Below, piece by piece: positions 48,192-60,605 of a stretch of 64,000 nucleotides of DNA. A model generated the notes under the pieces. That model saw only the letters and a list, made by a program, of their open reading frames with translations, had not been told where the DNA came from and did no database searches. The stretch is from contig CM055816.1 in the NCBI GenBank assembly GCA_029582265.1, forward strand, positions 27,076,366 through 27,140,365, in the 5' to 3' direction. The position numbers and the translations under genes were made by a program. The stretch is from Zoroaster sp. YZ-2022 (taxonomy: Eukaryota > Echinodermata > Asteroidea > Forcipulatida > Zoroasteridae). Position 1 is the stretch's first letter. Each line of letters starts with the position of its first letter.

Positions 48192-48408
48192 TTTTCCTGA
48201 AATTGATACTTTAAGAATACTTAAATTATTATATCTAACAAATATTATATCTAACAAATATTATATCTAACAAGTATCGAAATGAGTTTCACTGACAGTC
48301 TGGGCTGTGTGTGCTCTGTATATAGCTTTCAAATATAAGCAATTATACAAATGAAATACAAACAATTGAAAATAAAATCCATCACATGTTTGTAGTTGTA
48401 TTAGTGCA
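48192..48408. repeat. Right-arm-specific 217-bp segment
   Basis: In the left arm the flanks are joined at about 11,533 (GGAGAG next to AAGTGTAAG). The segment has three tandem copies of AATATTATATCTAACA (48,226-48,275). It could be an insertion on the right or a deletion on the left. Its outer edge (TTAGTGCAGCGTAAG) resembles the equivalent place in unit A (52,564), which favours a left deletion. Confidence 0.75.
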
Positions 48409-51090
48409 GCGTAAGTTTAACTGAAAATGATATCACATACCAGTGTGTATTTTTATAACCAAACTTTCTCTATACAACTGTCAGCAGACGCATTTTAAGT
48501 TAAAACCAAAGTTGTTGAGTTGTAATATTTTCAGACGGTTATTTAAGGACAAGATGTCAGAATGACTGATAAGATGGGGCTTATCCCTAACCATGCTTAA
48601 ATTCAACAAGAACTTTAACATTATAATGGATCATATTGCCCACAGTAGTAAACAAAAGAAACATAATTGTTCTAGCTGATAGATTTAGTTGCGACCAGCA
48701 GCAGCAGGCTTAACACTTTTCTGAGGTGGGATTTTTGTTGCATCTATAGCAAGGCTTATTTCAAACATCAATTAGCCAAAACATTTTAGAAAATATTAAT
48801 ATTTCTTACACATCCATATCCCTTGTCAACCGAATCATTCCATTCCATCCTATAGGTGTAATTACTTTTATTAAATTAATAAACCGAAGCCATCTTTGCT
48901 TTCCTGTACACAAGTCTATGAGAATCAGAATGAGGCACATGTACAACTGACCCAGTAGACAGGTTTCTTACAATGTGATGGCTCCAGTCATAACAGTACC
49001 GCCTGTAGATACGTTACTATGACAGAAGCATGTGAGGAAAATAACAATACAAAATGGCCAATAATGGTTCCATTGGGGATAAAACAATAATTGAATAATT
49101 GGCGCCCTTAACGACGTGGTTCAGCCTATTGTCGCGAATTTTATAGGTTTATAAGCATGTCTTCAAACTGACAAACCCAACATAATACTGTTTGTAGCCT
49201 GACAAAACCAGGTCGGAAAGTTTGAACCAATTGGCCAGATAACTGAATTTAGAAGGTTATACCAAATTAACCTGCCCCTGGCAGACAGACAGGTGTTAAG
49301 GACAGCCCCTGTTTATAAGAAGGAATTAATATCTAATTAATCACCGATTGCCGGTCGTCTATAGATAGTGTAGTTGCCCAGTATAGTAACAGAGACGTTC
49401 GCCTTGGACCGAGATCGATTTGGAGGTAGATTTTGTTTCATTGTTTGTGAAGTTTTTTCTTCACTTTGTTGTTATAAAATGAAGTCAGAGGTAACACTGG
49501 TTGGCATAACAGCACTTCACGGCTGTGGATGTTTTTTTCTAAAGAAAATAATAAAAATAGAGTCCAAAATCTGTTTTGCATGTGCATGTGCATACTTTAT
49601 AGGCGGTTGTATCTGGTCTGAAAAAAAAAACTCAAACAGGTACCACACTGGGGTGGGGGGGGGGAGAGGGGAAAACCACCTAATCATCACCCATCCCCCA
49701 TGTTTTACCGAGCCTACGCCTACCCCGTTTTGCCTCCCTACCTAGATCCGGGTACTGTTTTACAGTGAGAGATGCTGATAATTGATGAAACAACGACGGC
49801 GATAGAGGGCGGTCTTTCTCCTTGTTCACCGTCTTCTCGTCTCAACCTATTCTCGGGACAAAATTAATGTTTGTTTAAACGTAATATACAAGGGAGTGTG
49901 GACGAGACATGCGCAGATCCATTGCATTATACATTTATATTTTGAGGAATATGCAAATCTAGGTATTTTTTCAGACCTAAACAAACGTTTGGGGGTTATT
50001 AGCCCCCCATATAAACCGCAGGGCAGGGGATGGTAGGAAATTGTGTGTATGGAGCTGGAGAAAGAGGCAAAGCGCCCTCATAATTATGCTAGCCACCCCC
50101 TCCACCTCCCAAGGATTTATGGGGTCCAACACTGGTTTTAACACTGCTGGTTCCTAAATGGGGCACGAAGGATATAATGGTCAGACCATGTAGGGGAAAC
50201 ACTTTGTAACCACATTGGACTTTTTGAGGTGTGGCAGACATATAGGAGGGTGCTTTTCACAATGGGTAAGTGGAAAAGAGTTTACCCACTCTAATAGCGC
50301 CCTCTATTTGTGCCTGTCGTACATCGTCAAAATTATGATGTATTTGTTGGCTCGGAATGCATAGGAAGGGAGGGGAGGACGTAGACAACCCTTGATATGT
50401 ATTGGGTTATTGACATTTGATCTCCATCCCCCTCCCCCCCGCCTCTATAATCTAACTTCACCCCTTCCTTTTCCTCACCTCCCCTCCCATATCCAACGCC
50501 TCACCCTCTCCAGCACCAAGTCTAAAATTTAGTGCAAAATTACTCTGGCGCACTGAATTTGATACTGAAAATGAAAAGGATTCGTTAAAAACAGTGTCCC
50601 TTTGTAATGTTATGTTAGATGTCCCTTCAATAATGTCAGAGAGAGGTTTAGTTATCTACAGTCTCTGTAAACCTCCTGTCGCCGTTTGTCCTCATCTGTC
50701 AGGTCACGTGGTCAAGTTTAGAAGACTTCGTTATACACAAACTCAGAAATGAAAGAAAACATAATTATGTATTCTGTTCCTATCACTCAGTTTATTTCAT
50801 ATGATTCGAACCATGTTTTTTCAACAATATTACTGATTTTAATTAAGGCTATCCAACATTTTCGACATACCTCTAACCTCCCTTGAAATGGCGCGTTTAT
50901 TGTTATTCAACATTTTCAAGAAAACACTAAAAAAAAATCCAAAAACGCCCATTATTCTCCTTTGAAAATGTCTTAAATTGTAGATGACCTCTTACAGCTA
51001 ATTAATAACATCAATGCGTTATGTACAGGCAATTTTCTTTTAATTTCAACGATTGTTCTGAAAGACTGATATTCCGTCAACAATGATTGT
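48409..51090 (-). repeat. Unit B of the segmental duplication (right arm, ancestral form)
   Basis: Contains both shared blocks and, between them, the hairpin repeat at 49,987-50,608. It therefore has the same organisation as unit A. Confidence 0.75.
49987..50608 (-). repeat. Diverged hairpin repeat at the piggyBac-equivalent site
   Basis: A relative of 53,860-54,600. It shares CCAACACTGGTTT, GACTTTTTGAGGTGTGGCA, a hairpin ending AGCGCCCTC (50,246-50,312) and C-rich stretches. The left arm has the piggyBac remnant in its place. Confidence 0.75.
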
Positions 51091-52549
51091 TTTATAATAA
51101 CTAATGTGGCAGAAAAAGCGTCTAGAACAACAAAATGGTTAGTAACGTTTTCCAAAATTGTTGGGTGTTTATTTTTAGATATTGGTTTTGGTTAGCCGGT
51201 TAGCAAATTTCTAAATGCAGGTTTTTTTTTCATTTTAATTTATGCAAAAACCAAATGATATGTTTCATTATATTTTTGTCTTTGATAGAAATCTAAAAAC
51301 AGCAAAAACAAATAAATAAATAAAAAGATTAAGGCCTAAACATTTAAGTATTATTGTGGTGTTTGTAAAAGTAAGTTTTTTCTTCATTCATAAAGTGACT
51401 AGTGACTTTTCCAAAAATGTTTCATGACATCATCACAGATCACAACGCCCCCATCTCAGAAATTGAACCAAACTATTAATGTTATTTTGTCATGATCATG
51501 AAGAAGAATAATTGTGTCATTATGGACAGTAATCGATAGTTTAGTGTTGATGTTTCCAGATACTTAATGCTAGCTCATAGTGTACAATCCTTCTTGACTT
51601 ATTTTTACACCAGTAAAAGTTTATTATTGTTATACTTTTAGACTTTCTATTCACAGCTGTGAGACCGAGTGGTGCTGATGATGGCTGTATGGGCAATGTG
51701 CCCAGGAAGTGTTTGAGGATCACGTGTCTCTTTCTGCGCATCGTGATTGGATATATTTGCATCATAAAAAATTTATATTGTTCTTATTGGCTATTCGATT
51801 GCTCATGAATATATGTTCACCATGTTACATTTCATTGTTATACCTTGTCTGTACGAACGTAGGCGCTCTGTAAACTACGAAAATGGACTGTATAATAATC
51901 TGTAAATGTATTTGTACAGTCAAAACATAGTTGCGGAGTTCAAAGAACCTTAAAGCTTAACAAATCGTTAGATCTTAGCATATAGTTCCAGGTAACGTTG
52001 TGACGTCATAGTGAGGTCATCTAATGAATTATTACGTAATTAATTATAATAAAACAATATATTTTATATCTTGTGAATCACAATAGATAATTTCTTGATT
52101 CATTCATAATCATACAGAACATGGAGAACTCGACATTTGATACAAAGACATGACCTTATTGACTCTTATTTCCGGTCCAAACTGGAAGTTCAAGTTTTAA
52201 AAAAGTGGCAGGTTTAAAAAAGTCACCTTTTGCTATCGAAAACATCAGACAGAATTTTACCAAATTTGGCACAATTGACACCCATATTATGAGGAAATAT
52301 TTTCTGAAGTATGAATGACGTCACATGATTGAACCGGAAGTTACGGTTAAAATAATTTAAAATTATATGGGATGACTGAACAGGAAGTTAATGTATTCAG
52401 TATAACACAATATGTGGTATTTTAATTATATATTATGAAAACTCATATCTCCTGAAGTAACTCTTGTCTTTTAACAAATTTAGGTGATGACGTCATCACG
52501 TACATATGATGCACACTCGAACACCTCGAGTTTGTTGTTAACAAACTCA

Positions 52550-55070
52550 ATACCTCTAATTGCATTAGTGCAGTGTAAGTTTAACTGGACTTGATATGAT
52601 TATCAGTGTATAATATGACCAAACTTTCTCCATACAACTGTCAGCAGACACATGATCATAAGTTAAAACCAAAGTTGTTGAGCTGTAATATTTTCATGCA
52701 GTTTTAAGGGCTAGATGTCAGAATGACTGATAAGATGGGGCTTATCCCTAACCATGCTTAAATTCAACAAAAACTTTAACATTATAATGGATGATATTGC
52801 CCACAGTAGTAAACAAAAGAAACATAATTGTTCTAGCTGATAGATTTAGTTGCGACCAGCAGTAGCAGGCTTAACACTTTTCTGACGTGGGATTTTTGTT
52901 GCATCTATAGCAAGGCTTATTTGAACACCTTCAAACATCAATTAACCAAAACATCTTGGAAAATGCAAAAAGTATTACTATTTCTTACACATCCATATCC
53001 GTTCTCAACCTAATCTTTCCATCATTCAGGTTGCAATAGGTTTTGAGAATGAGTCTATGAGAATCAGAATGAGGCACATGTACAACTGAACCAGTAGACA
53101 GGTTCCTTACAATGTGATGGCTTCAATCATAATGATACCGCCTGTAGATAGGGAACCTGACTATGGTAGACGTGTGTGGGGAACAAACAATACACAGTGG
53201 GCAATAATGGTTCCATTGGGGTAAAAGTGAATAATTGGCGCCCTTATCGATGTGGCTCAGCCTATTGTACTGGATCTATCCGACCGTATCCGATGCCATC
53301 AAAGGGTATCGTTAAAGCAAATCATTGGTAGCATTTCTAAGGTTTATAGCAGGCATTCAAATTGACAAATCCGCACCGTGGGGGGGAGGGCACTTCCCAA
53401 CCATCACTTTTAAAAAGGACTTGGTCTCCCTACTTTGAGCTTTGAGTGAAAGATTTTCGTAAATTATTAAATCTCAAAATCTCCAAATTATTTACAAATC
53501 TTTCAAACCGATATTTTTTTAAATAAATTAATTAATATTTTCAGAAATTTCCTTCAAAATGTCCAAAATGATTGCTAATTTCTCATAATTTCTTTACAAC
53601 AATATTTTTAATGTTTCAAACCCAAATGATTTGATTTATGCAGGTGGAGGTGGGTTGGGCCAGGAAAGGTTAGGACAGAAAGATCCGTTTAGGGTAGTCA
53701 TTGAAATGTTGACGATTAGGATAAACAAAATCTACAACAATGGGCAGGAGCCCAAATCTTCATGAGGGATGGGGGTATATATCCCGTAAAGATTTGACGG
53801 GGGATGACCAATACAATTATCCATCGATAGAGGGCGGGCTTTTCACCTGGATCACAGTCGTCCCTTGTCTCTGCCTAGGTCAGGGAAGGGGTTAGGAAGT
53901 AATTGTATATACCCTGTAGCTAGAGGAAGGGTCAAGCGCCTTCCTATTGTGCTTACCACCCCCCATCCCCCCCCCCCGACACCCCCAAGAGATCTTGGCC
54001 GGAATCCAACACTGGTTTAACACTGCTACTTCCAAATTGGGGCACGAATGATAATTATAATGATCAGACCATGTGGAAACACGTTGAAACACCTTTGGAC
54101 TTTTTGAGGTGTGGCATACATAGGAGGGCGCTTTTCAGATTGGGTAAATCTTGTGTAACTGCAAGAATTCACCCAATCTAAACAGCGCCCTCTTTTTGTG
54201 AGGAGACGGAGAGGAGGAAAGGGGTGGGCGGGGAGAGAGGAAGGGGAACAAATGCCGTGTAATACGATAAATATCAAGGGGAAATAAATACCCCCAAAAT
54301 GAGTAGCTGGGACGTAGGAGCCCCTTGATATTATTTGGTAATTTGACATTTGATCCCCATCCACTCCCCACCCCAGAAGTCTCCCCTCCCTTCCTCCCGA
54401 ACTCTACCCATATAACTCCCTTCCTTCCCTTTCATCTCCCTTTCCTCTCCCTTTCCCCTCCCCCTTCCACCCCTCCCCATTCCTCTCCACCCACCTCCTC
54501 CTCCTCCCACCCAACCCAACGCCTCTCCCTATTCAGCATCAAGTCGAAATTTAGTGAAAATTTATTCTGGTCCACTAAATTATCGACTTAATACTAGAAA
54601 TGAAAAATATTTTTTTAAACAGTGTCCCTTTGTAATGTTATGTTAGATGTCCCTTCAATAATGTCAGAGAGAGGTTTAGTTATCTATAGTCTCTGTAAAC
54701 CGCCGTTTGTCCTCATCTGTCAAGTCACGTGGTCAAGTTTAGAAGACTTCGTTTATACACAAACTCAGAAATGAAAGAAAACATTTGTATTCGGTTCCTA
54801 TCACTCAGTTTATTGCACTTGATTCGAACCAGGTTTTTCAACAGTATTAATTTAATTGAGGCTATCCAACATTTTCGACATTTGAGTACTTAGCATTTTC
54901 AAGACAAAAATTGCCAAACAAGTCCATTATTCTCCTTTGAAAATGTCTGAAATTGTGGATGGCCTCTGACAGCTAATTAATAACATCAATGCGTTATGTA
55001 CAGGCAATTTTCTTTTAATTAAAACGATTGTTCTCAAAGATTGATATTCCGTGCTCAAAGTGAGTTTACC
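52550..55070 (-). repeat. Unit A of the segmental duplication (right arm)
   Basis: Reverse-complement partner of 1,840-4,300. Shared blocks lie about 4.0-4.15 kb from those of unit B, which gives the period of the original tandem duplication without the left-arm insertions. Confidence 0.75.
53860..54600 (-). repeat. GC-rich hairpin repeat (right arm, unit A)
   Basis: Partner of 2,340-3,040, nearly identical, with the hairpin at about 54,125-54,195. Confidence 0.75.
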
Positions 55071-56897
55071 TGGAAAATATATTTCAATTTTGAAATGCTG
55101 TTTTAGTTTGGTAATAAGAATGGTTATATAAAATTTAAATGAATTTATGACATTACGTCATCAATTCATAATTATTTTATAATGGTTTCTCATTTAAAAT
55201 CACATGTTTAACTTTAGTGACCATTATCGCTTGAGCATGGAATATATTAATATCTTTAATGACTTTAATTATAAAAATTAAGTAAATTGTAAACAATTCA
55301 AATCCATTGTCAACAAAGACAGCTTAAATTCTGCAGACTGCTTATGTTTTGTTTTTTCATCAGTCACTTTCCCCGTATGTACACGCACGTGAATCAGAGA
55401 ACAAAAGAAAACACATCAATTGACGGGTGCTTTGCCAATGACATTTCAAAGTCTGAAGAATTCAACAGATTGTAATTGTTGACAAGAGACTAGGATATAT
55501 GTAACTTCTACAAATACATTCAAATATTCATTTAAAAGATTTCAGTAAAGATTTCTAAGACAGAGATATTCTGACAGATATAATTTCACAACATTTTGCC
55601 CGAGTCACTGGCTAACAATTACTGGCTAATAGAATGTAAAATATTTTTTGTATTATTACTCTTATTTTGTTTTTGTATATATACATATTTGTTCGTATTT
55701 TTTGGTATGTTTGAATATTTGTACTTTTGTATTTGTTTAGTTTTTTTTTATAGTATTTATTATTATTACTTGTTAATAAGACCATGTAATAAATAATAAA
55801 CTAGTGATAGTCCTTTCAAATCGAAAAATTAGGTCGGGTTGATTCATTGTATTTATTTATTTATTTTCACCACATACAGATACAACGATGCTGCTTTCAC
55901 TGTAATCTCGTTTGTGGAAAAATTACCGTCCGGCTGAACTCAACTGGGATTATTTTACCGTTCATATCCATCGTGAATATGCAGGAAGATGCAATTGGAA
56001 CAATTTTTTATTATTAGACAATTATTTAACCAATTATTGGATATAAAATATATAACAGAAATCAAGTCAGGCCTAATCCATTAGGTTGAGCAAGGACGAT
56101 CACCTTAATTAATATTTTGTTGACATGGTCTGTTATTTGTTCACATTTTAGCATTAACCTTTTTCGGTAGTAAGCAAAATCCACTAAACAAAGCTAAACA
56201 CACCATTCATAATATATGATTTAGACCCGTAGACTAGTTTGAAAATAATGGATGGGATGGCTTAAAGAGATTGTATACAACACTATTAGTAATATATCTA
56301 TAAATACACCCATACTTTATAAGAATGAAGAGATATTTATACAATAAAATAAATGTGAAAGTTTCAGTTTATTCTCGTCGTTAACGAGAAAATAGCGAAC
56401 ACGTTATCAGATTTGTTTGCATATATTCAAATGTAGAAAATGGATCCATTCTAAATTTGTAATACATTTCTCACGTTTTACAGAATCTCAGATTGAATAA
56501 TTTCTCTAGATGTTTGGTACGAGCAAATAACTTCACATAACGTAAGTTTTTAGATTATATTTTAGTAATCATGTAATCGGGTGTTATTTGCAAACGTGTA
56601 CACTTACATTGCAGATTTGTTTTTCCAATGGAACTCATTACACATTTGTCGCAATGATGTTTAAAAGTATATTTAGGTTTAACACCAGAGCAAGTGCAAC
56701 ATGTCTGCGAAGGCGGGGGGGGGGGGGGTTCATTCTCAAATACAGATCCCCAGTCTACGGGCCAGTGTTTACGATACTAATATGATTACATTTACAAATA
56801 TTGTGTCATTTTCAGTGCAGTGCATACATTTATAATTACAATTACATTCACACAAATTAAACACCAAATATATTTTTCTATATGACCAAACAAAAAT

Positions 56898-58170
56898 GCG
56901 CACAACATTTCCAGCGGCCAAGAAAAGCAAGTGCGGAATTTTACGAAAAACAAAAGGAATTCTTGTGTTATCGCTGAAAGGTCGAAGCCTTTTTCATGAT
57001 TCCTAGCTTTGAAAACTTCATTAAGTGAACTAACAAGACAAATATCTCAAGTTCATTCAGTGTTATGTATTTCTGATGATATAATGTACCGTGGCAAACA
57101 TAAAATGCTTTCAATTCAGTCAAGATAACTTTATATTTAAACTTCTATCTTAATGTCCAAAGTGATGAGAACATTAGTTTTTTTTAATATACGTGTCCCA
57201 AATGATTCGCTATTTTACCGGCAAGTCCGGTACAGTTATATTTTCCTATTTAGTAAGAAATGTATCAACCTTATTGTTAGTGACATTGTAAAACCACTGA
57301 CATTGTAAAAACCACTGTTAAACAGTCTATCGTAGGTGCCATTATTTTGAAGAGCAATGAATCCAGCTGCATCATCAATGCAATCATTCACTTAATTTCT
57401 TGTTATTCATATCCAATCTTTATCAATTATATAGCGTTGACCAAGGCTGTTATCGTACGGTATCTCCATCCCGTACCGATTTCTGGCCAGAGAAATTCAG
57501 CATACACTGTGTATTTCATTTCATATAATATACATAACACACATACATTGTACAGGACACGTACATGTACATCTATCCAACGAGTGGTCATTGTCGGTAT
57601 TTACATAATTATGTGTGTACATACAGTGTGTATACATATGGATTCGTGTACTGTGGGGCAAAATTACGCGACCAAACCGTTCCGATGCGACTTGGTCAAG
57701 GCTATCAATTATATTGTTAATCTCAAGAGATTTAATTTTCCGAAAAGGTGAAACAGTTTATTAAGTCGTTTTTTTTTTAATATTAAAAATAAATACATAA
57801 ACTGAACTAGCTTTCAATATGAGGTTTTCAAAATTAAGACCAAAATATTAAATGTTTCCATTTATAATTATAAAATGTAAGGTGGGTATAAATGGATACC
57901 CTTTTCAGCTCCTGTTATTATTACTTTTATTATTATTATTTGTAAACAAATAATTAGGGTAAAAACACACCTTTTTGGCCTTAACACAAAATATAAGGCC
58001 TATAATAACATATGTTTTATTTATTTATAATTATTTATAAATAAATGATAAAGGTATAGCCTATAGGCGTGATGTGTTTGGTGATTGCGGGTAGATGGGA
58101 AACACACATATTTATGTTTTTGACCGCCAAATAAAGCTACTATTTTTTGTTCTGTTTTTCCAGCATGTTT
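56898..58170. other. Sequence beyond the paired region, no clear gene
   Basis: Its expected partner would lie upstream of the window. A 134-codon plus frame (57,347-57,751) overlaps the repeat words at 57,464-57,503 and has no recognisable domain, so it is not called. A TTTATTTATT stretch at about 58,017, AATAAA on the minus strand, could serve as poly(A) signal for the lectin gene. Confidence 0.45.
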
Positions 58171-58179
58171 CCCGTAATG

Positions 58180-59232
58180 TTAATTGGTGTACTTACATGT
58201 CTGTTCACGCATTTTCATGCTGGATGCTTTGAGAGGATTGTAGTTGTTATGCCAGTAAACCCACACAATGCCTTTGTTACCCTGATACTGCCCATCTGGG
58301 TAATAACGACCATTTAAGTCAGAATGGTGACAGTCATTAAACCACCAGGCTCCTTCATGGTATTGTGCACAATTGAATCCGGAAAACAGATCATTGTCAT
58401 TAGCCTTTGTTGAGAAGTGCATTCCCTTCTGAGTCACAAGAGAGTCACCAGCAGTGCTGCTCACATCGTAGTCGCCATAATTCAGTGTGTACTTCTCTCC
58501 AGTGATTTGGAAATCCGTGTATTTCGCGAATGCCGTATCGTCACTCCAATCTGTGAGATCTATGCGGAGATCCCATGTCCCGTGTGATTTATCAGATGTC
58601 AGACCCACCAAGTTATCATTCCCTAACCAATGCTCCCCGCTTAGATCACCGAAGCCGGACTTATACTCACTCCAGCCACGATAAAAGTCAATATTGCCGT
58701 CCTCTCTGCGCTGAAACACAATCCATCCGCCGCCGTCAATGTCCATTTCACAATAGACTTGGAGACCGTTGCTGAATCCGTCTGGGTAGATCTTGAAGAC
58801 ACCACTTGTGCGGTAACCTGCCTCCATTAGCCCTTTACAACTTCTGTTGTGAGCAAAGGAGATATCAGGCAATGAGAAGAGAGGTGTATTTTCATTTTCA
58901 TCGAAGTACACACTCTCTTGATCTTCAACGAATGATTCAGGATACTCAGCCCTTGTGGAGTTATTTAACTCACACAGTTTATTGCATTTATAGAAGTTAA
59001 ATGACTTACAGTTCTTATCCATGTTACAGTCTCGTCCGCACATGACGTAATAGGGTACAGTTTTCTTGGCATACGTTAAGTTTTTGAGTGCTCGGTTATC
59101 TGCGGGGTGATATTCATTTGCAAGCCCACCACATTGACTTCCCAAGCTTACCGCTTGTGATATCAGTGGTACTATAAACACGAACATCATTTTGAAATGG
59201 AGTACGCACATCAAGAGTACTTGCCGCGTCAT
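58180..59232 (-). CDS. Secreted PAN/apple + fibrinogen-C domain lectin (FREP/ficolin-like)
   Basis: Fibrinogen-related proteins of this type are secreted pattern-recognition lectins that bind acetylated sugars on microbes. The ATG at 59,232 is used; the upstream open frame has only a TTG, and an A sits at -3. The product is 350 residues in one exon. Residues 1-27 are a hydrophobic signal peptide. Residues about 34-114 form a PAN/apple-like module with cysteines 34, 65, 69, 75, 83 and 87 and the phrase KLCELNNSTR. Residues 132-346 are a fibrinogen C-terminal domain with cysteine pairs 132/161 and 288/301, GGGWIVFQRR, the calcium-site DND (279-281), and the hallmark GAWWFNDCHHSDLNG. All key residues are present, so it looks functional. 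The frame stops after KMREQTCKYTN. The codon before has a strong splice-donor look (ACAT|GTAAGT), so a short further exon is possible. Specific ligand and gene name are unknown. Confidence 0.93.
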   Translation of the reverse strand: MTRQVLLMCVLHFKMMFVFIVPLISQAVSLGSQCGGLANEYHPADNRALKNLTYAKKTVPYYVMCGRDCNMDKNCKSFNFYKCNKLCELNNSTRAEYPESFVEDQESVYFDENENTPLFSLPDISFAHNRSCKGLMEAGYRTSGVFKIYPDGFSNGLQVYCEMDIDGGGWIVFQRREDGNIDFYRGWSEYKSGFGDLSGEHWLGNDNLVGLTSDKSHGTWDLRIDLTDWSDDTAFAKYTDFQITGEKYTLNYGDYDVSSTAGDSLVTQKGMHFSTKANDNDLFSGFNCAQYHEGAWWFNDCHHSDLNGRYYPDGQYQGNKGIVWVYWHNNYNPLKASSMKMREQTCKYTN

Positions 59233-59417
59233 CTTCAATGTATTGTTTGTATATGGGTGAAAACGTTTCAATGTAAATCCAATTAAATAAGTAGAACTAT
59301 CAGTTTTTATTCAATCAAGTATTTCGGTATCATCGGTCTACCAACTGTTCGATTGAAACACGACTATACTGCACACGGCGTAATGTAGAAATGTAACACA
59401 GCTTCGACCGATGAGTG

Positions 59418-59423
59418 TTTATA
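59418..59423 (-). promoter_or_regulatory. Possible TATA box of the lectin gene
   Basis: The minus strand has AATATAAAC about 185 bp upstream of the ATG. It is the best TATA-like word in the first 300 bp upstream. In such AT-rich DNA it may be chance. Confidence 0.25.
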
Positions 59424-59429
59424 TTGAAT

Positions 59430-60084
59430 GTTTGTGATCCAAAGGATTGCATGCGTAAAGCACTGATTGGTCAAAGTGAAGTCACTGCTGAATGGTGATT
59501 TACCATGTATCACCTGATTGGTTGACAGAAACTTGATTAGGCTCAGCTTTATCTGTTTTTTGGTTTCCTCAAAAAGATAAAATTATTCACTAATAGACAG
59601 TCCCAACCTGAATTGTTTTAATGTTTCGAGGAAACAAAATACAAAGTTTGCCTTTATGAATTAATGCCTATATCTATGAATTTGTTTAGCACATAAAATG
59701 TTTGGATGAGTGATTTTACTGAAATATTAATGAAATAAATTAAATAGCCTAGTCCTGGCCTCCCCACTGCAGCTAACACAATTCAACAACAGTATCAGTC
59801 TATCACCTAATTTGCATATCCAATATTTTTGTATATTGAAACCGTCCCCTCACAGGGCGAGAGACCAGTGGGTACGAGGTATACATAAACTACAGGAACA
59901 TCCTGGGGACGATGTTGTCGTTCATCATACTGAACATCATACTATTAAGCCTAACTTTCATATACGTGACCAATTCAAAACTTGATAATTACTATGGCAT
60001 TATTCGTTTTGTGTTTATTTAAGTTTATTACTTGGTGACCCCCCAAAAATAGCAATTCTAATTTATTTCTCTTTAGAATGCCAG
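59430..60084. other. Non-coding flank of the lectin gene
   Basis: No coding frame, RNA gene or transposon is recognised. Confidence 0.5.
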
Positions 60085-60605
60085 GAGTGTTCAATGATTG
60101 TAATGGTGTATTAGCTGAAGACAGTGTGAATCCAAGCTGTAGGGTAAATGAGTGTTCAATGATTGTAATGGTGTATTAGCTAAAGACAGTGTGAATCCAA
60201 GCTGTAGGGTAAATGAGTGTTCAATGATTGTAATGGTGTATTTGCTGAAGACAGTGTGAATCCAAGCTGTAGGGTAAATGAGTGTTCAATGATTGTAATG
60301 GTGTATAAGCTGAAGACAGTGTGAATCCAAGCTGTAGGGTAAATGAGTGTTCAATGATTGTAATGGTGTATTAGCTGAAGACAGTATGAATCCAAGCTGT
60401 AGGGTAAATGAGTGTTCAATGATTGTAATGGTGTATTAGCTGAAGACAGTGTGAATCCAAGCTGTAGGGTAAATGAGTGTTCAATGATTGTAATGGTGTA
60501 TTAGCTGAAGACAGTGTGAATCCAAGCTGTAGGGTAAATGAGTGTACAATGATTGTAATGGTGTATTAGCTGAAGACAGTGTGAATCCAAGCTGTAGGGT
60601 AAATG
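60085..60605 (+). repeat. 65-bp minisatellite, 8 copies
   Basis: Units start at GAGTGTTCAATGATTG every 65 bases (60,085, 60,150, 60,215 and so on). Units differ at only one or two positions, for example TTAGCTAAAG in the second and GTACAATG in the last. The high identity indicates recent expansion. Minus-strand frames over it are spurious. Confidence 0.95.

Larger units (their letters stand above)
41321..56897 (-). repeat. Outer right arm of the palindrome, clean copy of 1-18.7 kb
   Basis: Read on the minus strand this repeats positions 18,700 down to 1, with scattered substitutions and short indels only. The quality change at about 41,320 is abrupt: inside that point the match is poor, outside it is nearly exact. 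The arm is 15.6 kb against 18.7 kb on the left. The missing 3.1 kb is accounted for by the retrotransposon at 4,421-5,967 and the piggyBac block at 7,789-9,967, less the right-only segments. Confidence 0.93.

Noticed and set aside
1..56897. Simple single-molecule fold-back (template plus complement of one strand) as the whole explanation
   Set aside because: The outer arms differ by a clean retrotransposon insertion, a piggyBac replacement and minisatellite lengths. They must derive from two different sequences; only the inner part fits a single fold-back read.
59233..59271. Thirteen-residue upstream extension of the lectin
   Set aside because: It would begin at a TTG codon. The first ATG is at 59,232 and is directly followed by a good signal peptide.
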